From Musa acuminata AAA Group (lineage: Eukaryota; Streptophyta; Magnoliopsida; Zingiberales; Musaceae): a stretch of 64,000 nucleotides of DNA. The translations under genes were made by a program, and so were the position numbers. Shown here in pieces: positions 59,801 through 64,000 of this stretch (positions are counted from its first letter, which is position 1; each line of letters starts with the position of its first letter). The stretch spans positions 17,750,001 through 17,814,000 of the forward strand of contig NC_088355.1 in NCBI RefSeq assembly GCF_036884655.1, in the 5' to 3' direction. The notes below the pieces were generated by a model. The model worked only from the letters and a program-made list of their open reading frames with translations, was not told the DNA's origin and did no database searches.

Positions 59801-62610
59801 AGTAAGAAGTTAGACAAAAAATACAAAAGTTGAATGTGGGAATTATAGAAATAATATTTTACAAAATTAAAATGCATCCAGAATTGTGCTGATCACATCC
59901 ACAATCAAAGAAATTGCATATTTTGTATATACTGAGATGGATATGTACTGTTTGTTATGTTAATATGACAGTATCTCTTCAGCTGCATGCACGCACATCT
60001 ATAAATCTGGATTCACACATGGGTGTGGATACCAACATAGATAGGTTACTGCAATCAATAGTATGTTAGTAAGCTATGATTTGATTAGGGGTAATGAAAG
60101 TGAAACAATTTAATATTTACTTTTTATCGATTGAATTTATCGCTGTCTTGGGTAATCAGTAGGGTATTTTTTATTGCTTCTCTGGATTCTGAGTCAGAGG
60201 TTTCATTGCAAGTGTTGCAATGAACTAGCAGTTCAATTGGGATGAGTTGTGGCAACATTCTATTTATAGTCGTCCAGACTGCAGCCCTAGAAAGATTCAA
60301 GTGCTTAGGAGAAGAAAGGTCAATATATAGTTGTTTTTCATTCTTGTACAAATCACTGTATGAGTCAAAATCTGCCTCGTTTTGGAGTAATTTACAAAGG
60401 ACCTTTTAAGTATATGAAATGATAAAATAAAGTGAAGATTCAAATGTCAGTCTGGTGCTAATACCAGTTGACGACCAAAACAGTACAAATTGATGTACTG
60501 ACAACCAATATGGGTTGGTACTGCACATGGGCAGGCACACAGAGAAAGAGGAGGAGGAGGCATCAGTGAACGAGAAGGAACCGGTGGCAACGCAGATAAG
60601 GAAGTGGAGATGTGGAAGAGGAAGTCGGAAGCGGAGGAGGTGAAGGAAAGATAGGTATGAATATCAACATGGATGGAATTACTGCAATCAAAAGTATGTA
60701 GTAAGCTATGATAGGCTAGGGCTACAAGGAACAATTTACTTTTACTTTTTATTCATTTAAGTTTTTGCTGTCATGGGCAATCAGTATTCGGTAGTTCAGT
60801 TTTTACTGCTCTTCAAGTCCAATGTTTGATCGCAAGTGTTAAAATGAACCAGCAGTTTAATTGAGATGAATAGTGGACAATGTTCTATTAACATCCTTCT
60901 CTTAATTGCAGCCCAAAAAGGACTTGAGTACCTAGGAGAAGAAAGGTCAACACAATAGATGTTTATTACTACAAAATACAAGGCAACAACCTTGTTTCAC
61001 AGTAATTTACATGGGTTCATTTACGAATATGAAATAATAATATAAAGCAAGGACTAAAATTGTGGACCAGTATAATACCAAATAATGGCCAAATCAGTAC
61101 AAAACGACACCCCTGTACTCTGTACAGGTCCTGTAAATAATGCCTATATGGTCTGTTACCTGGTTGAATGGATAAAAGATCCAAACCCACATGAAAAGAG
61201 GAGCTCAGCCAAAGAAAACAAAGAAGTGGCTTTTTGCACATGCTCCCGTGCAAGCTTGCCAAATTGCATGTTTGCCCCTCCAAGTCTCCATCTATATAGT
61301 TGACCTTCTTCAAACCCGCATTGGCAAGAGCCTCATGCAATAAGTTCACATTTTTCGCCTATTTTGGTATCTCAGCTATCATGTCAAATGATATATTAAA
61401 ACTTGTCAATCAATAACTGAATAAAAATCTATCAACCATCATGTAGCTGGCACCAAAACTTATGAGGGTACACAAACTTTTACAAGTGCATGAACATGAA
61501 ATCAAGTTTTATGAGGATATAGAAAATTACTACAGCTTCACAAGGGTTTTATGAGGGTTCATCTAAATCACATCTAGATATAATTAGTTTGATGCCTACG
61601 GACCAACATGATCGAAAGTGTACCACCATACACAATTGTGATTGCAGGTTATATATTCGAAAAGACATCTCATAAGGGCAAATAAGTAATTTCACATAGA
61701 TGCTAAATACTGAAAAGGGATAAGAAAAATAATATTTATTCCTCATGTAACAGTCTTATAAATAAAAATTGATGTATAAAATTATAATACTTATACAGGT
61801 TTGTCATGCTTTCTCTTTCCAAGAAACAACACGGCACCCAGCAGGCCTGTTTTCAACTATGTCTAGTCTCTTACTCTGCCATAAATTTCTCTTCATTCAT
61901 GTTCTATCATTCCTCTCTAGTTCACCTCTCCCTCCCTGCTGATATAACTTCCATTCTCATTACTTTTTCCACGTCAAAAGCATGACTGATAGGGACTAGA
62001 TAGCAGGTATTGCAATTGTTTTATGAGTTCATTTGGAATGAAATAAGCAGAGTGCAAGGTCATATTAACAATCAGTTCCACGTGCTGATCATTATGTATT
62101 AACTTTACCTACATTTCTCTCCTCTCTGATGGAACTGCAGTCTTCTATTCGCTGACTAGAAGTCTCTGATCAGCCACCAGAACCGAACAGAACCAATATC
62201 TTTGGACCACACTATGGAATATGGACACATTCTATGGGTGTGTCGCTGAATTTAGAAAAGAAAAAAAAATGACCTTTGAATGGTGAGGTTGACATCATGT
62301 GTATGGATGTACTGGAAGAAATGGAACATAAAAACAGAAATAAATTGAAATTTTTATTGGAAGAATTTGTAAAGTTAAAACACATGTTAAAACCATTTAT
62401 CGGTATCATTTATCACAAGTATGAAGTTAAAATGGACTTATAATTATCAAGAAAAGTTCTACTGCCATTTAAAAGAAAGGCATGAGAGTTTCGTACTTCA
62501 ACATGCCTATAAAGCTCAATAGGAGGCAACTTGATAGCTTCAACCAATTTCCGCTTTCCACACTTCTTAACCAAGGACTCCACTTCATAGCATATCTCCC
62601 TTATTGCAAC
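38414..62610 (-). CDS. PNP1: Plastid polynucleotide phosphorylase, C-terminal 661 residues (16 exons, 5' end outside window)
   Basis: The enzyme degrades RNA 3' to 5' with phosphate, and adds tails, in chloroplasts. Exons in order: 62610-62497, 59763-59500, 57271-57197, 55218-55105, 54491-54399, 51843-51665, 51484-51301, 51202-51155, 50987-50915, 44630-44557, 44469-44362, 44283-44189, 41397-41334, 41000-40947, 40857-40816, 38818-38414. All junctions are GT-AG and keep frame; the total is 1986 bp with stop. Domains: end of the helical domain, an acidic linker ([12 protein letters not shown]), second RNase PH core with [19 protein letters not shown] (phosphate-binding serines) and [11 protein letters not shown] (catalytic acids and lysine), KH with GSGG, S1, and a lysine-rich tail. 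EGGKRSDGR and the acidic linker fit the plastid rather than the mitochondrial paralogue (Arabidopsis RIF10/PNP1). The upstream exons (transit peptide, first RNase PH core) are beyond 63.6 kb. Confidence 0.94.
38819..40815 (-). other. PNPase intron (2.0 kb) with RTE LINE scrap
   Basis: AT-rich and without a gene. Positions 39545-39665 match the 3' part of the LINE at 52760-52925 (catggatctttgg, then ttaaatctttatttattat and tttttttaggacttcct), so it is a short minus-strand RTE fragment. Nothing else is recognised. Confidence 0.55.
40816..40857 (-). CDS. PNP1: PNPase exon: S1 domain, [13 protein letters not shown]
   Basis: 14 codons, phase 0 at both ends, donor gtaagt. Confidence 0.92.
40947..41000 (-). 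CDS. PNP1: PNPase exon: S1 domain, middle
   Basis: 18 codons, [18 protein letters not shown], phase 0. Confidence 0.93.
41334..41397 (-). CDS. PNP1: PNPase exon: S1 domain, first strands
   Basis: One base plus 21 codons, [28 protein letters not shown] is the typical S1 RNA-binding surface. Confidence 0.93.
41398..44188. other. PNPase intron (2.8 kb) with plus-strand LINE remnant
   Basis: It contains the RTE remnant 42640-43470 and a ccagtrctgg/ggtac-rich short element near 43885-44050. The rest is AT-rich and without a recognisable feature. Confidence 0.6.
42640..43470 (+). pseudogene. RTE-type LINE reverse transcriptase, heavily decayed
   Basis: Reading through stops and shifts, the blocks follow the plant RTE order: NEWTKNF (42734), [16 protein letters not shown] (about 42765-42815), [10 protein letters not shown] (about 42870), [13 protein letters not shown] (42960-43000), then [12 protein letters not shown] (about 43105), PWYMLF (43183) and FRYL (43375). 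Stops are dense, so it is an old fragment. It runs against the host gene. The C-terminal part of such an element is found at 52750-54060 on the other strand. Confidence 0.72.
44189..44283 (-). CDS. PNP1: PNPase exon: end of KH domain
   Basis: 31 codons plus two bases, [16 protein letters not shown] to VGDIY. Confidence 0.93.
44362..44469 (-). CDS. PNP1: PNPase exon: KH domain
   Basis: 36 codons, [19 protein letters not shown] to DTQDDGL, with the G-S-G-G loop that contacts RNA. Donor gtaagg, phase 0. Confidence 0.94.
44557..44630 (-). CDS. PNP1: PNPase exon: linker to KH domain
   Basis: Two bases plus 24 codons, [19 protein letters not shown] to HVMK. It restores the frame across the gypsy-bearing intron. 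Confidence 0.93.
44631..45916. other. PNPase intron, part left of gypsy copy B
   Basis: AT-rich and without a reading frame of interest. No repeat was recognised before the truncated LTR at 45917. Confidence 0.5.
45917..46146 (+). repeat. 5' LTR remnant of gypsy copy B
   Basis: It starts at gattagaagttggttagaag, equivalent to about 50383 of the 3' LTR, and ends TTCTAACA. TATA box at 45986-45993. Confidence 0.88.
46147..47228 (+). other. Primer-binding site and leader of gypsy copy B
   Basis: The primer-binding site TAGTATCAGAGC (46149-46160) is followed by an AT-rich leader colinear with 18670-19928 of copy A. Copy A has one additional internal repeat near 19140-19260. No gene. Confidence 0.78.
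47229..50195 (+). pseudogene. Gag-pol of gypsy copy B
   Basis: The open start [16 protein letters not shown] leads into gag. Gag lacks 158 codons between SHQGE and VKTRQLYTL; both edges carry aggaga in copy A, so a microhomology deletion is likely. The knuckle-like [14 protein letters not shown], protease [13 protein letters not shown] and the reverse transcriptase start follow up to a stop at 48573-48575 (TGA where relatives have Arg). The frame then continues with the full palm ([25 protein letters not shown]), connection and RNase H to a stop at 49488-49490, and then [12 protein letters not shown] onward to a stop near 49875. Integrase shows the same two jumps as copy A before the chromodomain-like tail [18 protein letters not shown]. 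Three point stops plus these deletions make it inactive. Confidence 0.9.
50219..50612 (+). repeat. 3' LTR of gypsy copy B (394 bp)
   Basis: TGTTAGGACTC to TTCTAACA, with a single head and the TATA box at 50452-50459. It is followed by gtcac and then sequence rich in ggtac words. Confidence 0.9.
50613..50914. other. Intron sequence with a GTACC-type short element
   Basis: Words such as catggtacgggtggg, cagtactgtacgg and gataccagtattg near 50624-50680 place it with the other palindromic GTACC-rich pieces in this gene. Element B may have landed in one of them. The remaining 200 bp are plain intron. Confidence 0.5.
50915..50987 (-). CDS. PNP1: PNPase exon: [13 protein letters not shown]
   Basis: 24 codons plus one base, ending RDGRKHVL. 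It precedes the 6.3-kb intron that contains gypsy copy B. Confidence 0.92.
51155..51202 (-). CDS. PNP1: PNPase exon: [16 protein letters not shown]
   Basis: 16 codons, phase 0 at both ends, following directly on the catalytic lysine. Confidence 0.93.
51301..51484 (-). CDS. PNP1: PNPase exon: catalytic [11 protein letters not shown]
   Basis: One base plus 61 codons, MASVCGG ... [17 protein letters not shown]. The two aspartates and the lysine equivalent to E. coli D486, D492 and K494 are present; the phenylalanine usually before the lysine is leucine. Confidence 0.95.
51665..51843 (-). CDS. PNP1: PNPase exon: RREIGHG and phosphate-binding serines
   Basis: 59 codons plus two bases. It contains the arginine pair of [10 protein letters not shown] and ends in TESNGSS, the codon for the last serine being split with the next exon. 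GEVRRMG has an arginine where plant relatives usually have glycine; I take this as natural variation. Confidence 0.94.
51844..52740. other. PNPase intron, part without recognised features
   Basis: AT-rich. Short frames at 52370-52636 have no domain and are probably chance. Confidence 0.45.
52745..54060 (-). mobile_element. 3' end of an RTE-type LINE, split by a hAT-like element
   Basis: On the minus strand the sequence ends in ttgttgttgctgttg (52745-52765), the typical RTE tail. Before it come the words for the conserved C-terminal region (plus strand: gttggtaacatggatc, ttaggtcttcctttgtc at 52905-52928, then ctcgtaccgctaacattaattatttcacctc at 53857-53890, aataccatctt, cacacatccatctcaac). Position 52928 joins 53858 once the inserted element is removed. 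It lies in the same direction as the host gene and has no open frame. Confidence 0.72.
52929..53849. mobile_element. Non-autonomous hAT-like DNA transposon (921 bp)
   Basis: The ends are CAATGTTTTTAAAA at the left and the inverse of CAGTGTTTTCAAAA at the right, a TIR pattern seen in plant hAT elements. The flanking 8-mers gtctctcc (52921-52928) and acctctcc (53850-53857) agree in six of eight positions, consistent with an aged 8-bp duplication. Subterminal words (ggcgctcgcctaggcgcc at 52992-53009, ggcgctcacttgaggcgcc near 53720) are repeated in both orientations. There is no transposase frame. Confidence 0.68.
54061..54398. repeat. GTACC-rich palindromic short element
   Basis: Positions 54145-54315 contain taccgatccataccg, cggtatggtacgtaccg, accgatatgaaatacccatatcgggt and similar pieces with mirror counterparts. 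It is probably a member of the short foldback family found also near 56475. No gene. Confidence 0.6.
54399..54491 (-). CDS. PNP1: PNPase exon: SLAVVTLGD to FYLQ
   Basis: 31 codons ending RFYLQ, phase 0, donor gtatgt, acceptor tctag. Confidence 0.93.
54492..55104. other. PNPase intron without recognised features
   Basis: AT-rich. A short direct repeat, aaggctttcaatagc with ccaactcgttaggga/t, occurs at 54942-54980 and 54994-55033. Confidence 0.5.
55105..55218 (-). CDS. PNP1: PNPase exon: GGKRSDGR block
   Basis: 38 codons, GGKRSDGR ... [17 protein letters not shown], with the RNA- and phosphate-contacting region of the second RNase PH core. Phase 0. A reading frame of 89 codons on the same strand over 55059-55328 is a shadow in another frame. 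Confidence 0.93.
56475..56725. repeat. GTACC/CGGTACG palindromic short element
   Basis: About 250 bp flanked by cttttatgcatg on both sides (near 56483 and 56713), which could be a target duplication or terminal repeat. It is packed with ggtacgg, gtaccg and cggtac words on both strands (ctggtacgggcggtac, ccgcccggtacc, ggtacggtacggt). No coding capacity; the open frames here are effects of the repeats. Confidence 0.7.
56935..57055 (+). other. Nuclear copy of plastid-type 23S rRNA segment (NUPT)
   Basis: The words gtctcagagagaggctcgg, tgaaatagacatgtctatg, aagatgcggactgcc, aaaaagaccctatgaaac and ccttgggattggctttggg match domain V of plastid 23S rRNA, with scattered changes such as gacaaaaaga for gacagaaaga. 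Flanking rRNA is missing, so it is a short, aged organelle-DNA insertion and not a working rRNA gene. An origin from mitochondrial rRNA is less likely but not excluded. Confidence 0.75.
57197..57271 (-). CDS. PNP1: PNPase exon: start of second RNase PH core
   Basis: 25 codons, [20 protein letters not shown]...RIVE, phase 0 at both ends, acceptor tttag, donor gtatat. Confidence 0.92.
57272..59499. other. PNPase intron without recognised gene
   Basis: AT-rich. A cagtatcaaattgg / ccagtcagagtgtgctgg piece near 58070-58170 resembles the other palindromic ccagt/ggtac elements. The frames here are short and domain-free. Confidence 0.5.
59500..59763 (-). CDS. PNP1: PNPase exon: helical domain and acidic linker
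   Basis: 88 codons from [15 protein letters not shown] through the linker with [16 protein letters not shown] to SRKPVPL. Phase 0 at both ends, donor gtaagt. The acidic linker is characteristic of plant plastid PNPases. Confidence 0.92.
59764..62496. other. PNPase intron with a diverged 630-bp duplication
   Basis: It holds the duplication listed next and otherwise AT-rich sequence with no gene. A pyrimidine-rich strand near 60540-60640 comes from a short purine run on the plus strand. Confidence 0.55.
60020..61110. repeat. Two diverged copies of an approximately 470-bp unit, 630 bp apart
   Basis: Copy 1 (about 60020-60500) and copy 2 (about 60655-61110) share, in the same order, ttactgcaatcaa, gtaagctatga, gcaagtgtt, cagcagtt or tagcagtt, ggagaagaaaggtcaa, agtaatttac and tatgaaat. 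Each ends in a ggtac/ccagt-rich part with cagtacaaa. Identity is perhaps 75% by eye. It may be two insertions of one unknown element or an old local duplication. Confidence 0.65.
62497..62610 (-). CDS. PNP1: PNPase exon: end of helical domain (first exon seen)
   Basis: 38 codons starting [16 protein letters not shown] and ending [10 protein letters not shown]. Acceptor ccag at 62612-62611 side, donor GT at 62496-62495 (gtacga). Both ends are phase 0. The preceding exon should end with the helical-domain word EVGQ and is not in the window. Confidence 0.9.
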
Positions 62611-63608
62611 CTGGTATCAGAAGGAACAGTCTGAGTCAATAGAGTGAGTGGCATTTTGATAAAAATGAGATTTCCCTATAAATTTATTGCTTAATCCCAT
62701 AAAATCATTCCACTTCATGGAAGCAGGATATTTTTACAATAAACTAACAACTTTTTTTTTTCCAATAGTCATCTTTTAGTATAAAATTGTACATATTACA
62801 TGGAAGCAGTCATCTTTATCATTGTCAAATGTCAAAAATCATTTCAAAGTAAAATCTTCCTTTATAGAAACAATAAAGTTAACAATTTATAAGTACAACA
62901 AAACTTCATGAGAAATGATAATATACTTGAAGCAATTGGTTTTCGAACTCATATTATGTATTTATAAACAACAAGAAAATTTGTATTACAACTATCTTAA
63001 AAGTTTTCTTTAGTACAAGGGGCAGACGACAATCACACAAAACTAAACTCTTCATGCTCTTCACTGTTCCGACCAAGATTTGCAATGCCGCAAGGTACCA
63101 CTTGGTACGGACATAATTTACCAGTCTGAAAATCTACTGGTATGCAGATCAATGTAAAGTTGTAAACTAAACAATACACCAGGTACAGGGCATGTACAGG
63201 GAAGTACAGGGCTCATACCAAGCAGATTCTTTTTCTTTGTTTTTCTGTCTTTTTTCAATATTCTGAAACTTAGTACGTAGTATGTACAACATATCAACAC
63301 TTGGTATACCAATATGGCACCAGTAGTGTCTGAGCAGTCCAGTACGCTATTAGTATACAGAATTGCTAACCTTGATTCTGACCACCCTGATTTACTTTAT
63401 AAAAAGCTCAATTAGTATTCATAAATTTGTATGCTACAAGTAGATATTCACCTAACATGGACATAAAAAAAGAAATACCTGTCTGCTAAAGTTCTTTGCC
63501 CCAGCAATTGAAGAGGACTGCAAGACTTACAATTTAGCTTAACTTTGGTAACAAAACCTAGTCAGACCAAGAAATAACAGTTATTTGGACAAGAATTCAA
63601 AACCGTCC
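62611..63608. other. PNPase intron, part left of the LTR at 63609
   Basis: AT-rich. A GTACC/ccagt-rich piece spans 63075-63370 (ggtaccacttggtacgg, ggtacagggcatgtacaggg, cagtacgctattag). No exon that fits PNPase was found. Confidence 0.5.
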
Positions 63609-64000
63609 TGTCACGGACTTAGCTGGAATTGCCTAAGTCGTGAGGCACCCTTGCAGCCAAGACGCGAACTTAGCTTGAGTTACCTAAGTCACGAAGCACC
63701 TTTGCGCCAATTTCTCGGACTTAGCTGGGATTGCCTAAGTCTTGACGCGTCCTTGCGATATGCGTCCCCAAAGGTCAACCAATTTGCAACCTCACTCAGG
63801 TCCCGAAAGACCTGTAAAAGAAAAAATGGATTAGTTCGAAGAACGAGCGACAGACAAGTCCCGATGTCTCGTGAAGAGGGAAGCTTTACAAGCAATTCAG
63901 CGAGCACCTTGCGTGCAGGAGAGAAAACAGAGAAAGGAGAAAAGCAAGGACTTTAGAGGGTTGAACGAACAGCTGCAAGTCCACAAACAGCTGCTCACCG
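63609..64000 (-). mobile_element. Edge of another LTR element related to G, inverted
   Basis: The plus strand starts TGTCACGGACTTAGCTGG and is similar to the inverse of the end of LTR G (30366 downward: tgtcacggacttagctgg, ttgcctaagtcgtg, ggcacccttgcg). Three tandem units of 49-52 bp with cttagctgg.attgcctaagtc lie at about 63618, 63670 and 63719. The element leaves the window. It sits in the intron before the first visible PNPase exon or further upstream. Confidence 0.65.

Noticed and set aside
38414..62610. Mitochondrial PNPase as the identity of the gene
   Set aside because: The acidic linker before the second core, EGGKRSDGR and the [11 protein letters not shown] context agree with the plastid paralogue. 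The mitochondrial one has a different word around the catalytic acids (LGLEDHLGDMDFK) and a longer tail.
63479..63517. Possible 39-bp PNPase mini-exon (gcag acceptor, gtattt donor, phase 0)
   Set aside because: The translation SSSIAGAKNFSRQ does not resemble the helical-domain sequence expected before [10 protein letters not shown], so I take the splice-like edges as chance.

Overview
The window is nuclear plant DNA. It has a split housekeeping gene with canonical GT-AG introns, surrounded and invaded by LTR retrotransposons, RTE-type LINE fragments, a hAT-like element and a plastid-DNA insert. LTR families primed by initiator-methionine tRNA, long Sirevirus-type Ty1/copia LTRs and an AT-rich intron background suggest a monocot. 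A banana-family (Zingiberales) genome is my guess from the style of these repeats; nothing in the sequence proves it.

Left part (1-37432): nested retrotransposons, with no host gene that I can support. A truncated Ty3/gypsy copy (43-1603) is cut by a Sirevirus-like copia element D (1604-8690 and 14669-15358). D carries a broken gag and a broken env-like frame but no pol. Its 3' LTR is split by a second copia element E (8691-14663) flanked by the 5-bp duplication aaaat. E keeps an intact 527-aa gag frame but almost no pol. Next come two copies of another LTR (15359-16092 and 16616-23628). The second is split by gypsy element A (18218-23616), which is flanked by ctatg. A large element without coding capacity (G, 23629-30366) follows, with a 1.8-kb purine-rich tract that contains covarying hairpins. 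Then comes a decayed minus-strand copia element H (30367-37432) with recognisable gag, protease, integrase, reverse transcriptase and RNase H.

Right part (37433-64000): sixteen consecutive in-frame exons on the minus strand (62610 down to 38414). They encode the C-terminal 661 residues of plastid polynucleotide phosphorylase: the end of the central helical domain, the second RNase PH core, the KH and S1 domains, and a lysine-rich tail. The N-terminal exons (transit peptide, first RNase PH core) lie beyond the right edge. The introns hold gypsy copy B (45917-50612), RTE LINE debris in both orientations, a 0.9-kb hAT-like element inside one LINE, a fragment of plastid-type 23S rRNA, many palindromic GGTACC-rich short elements, a diverged 630-bp duplication, and the edge of another LTR element (63609 onward).

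The most notable biology is in the defective retrotransposons. Gypsy copies A and B share the same integrase deletions, so the defective form was apparently amplified in trans. The copia LTRs carry dense palindromic GGCGGTGCAACCGCC clusters upstream of the TATA box, and the same motif class recurs upstream of the env-like frame. The PNPase reading frame stays open despite heavy intron invasion.
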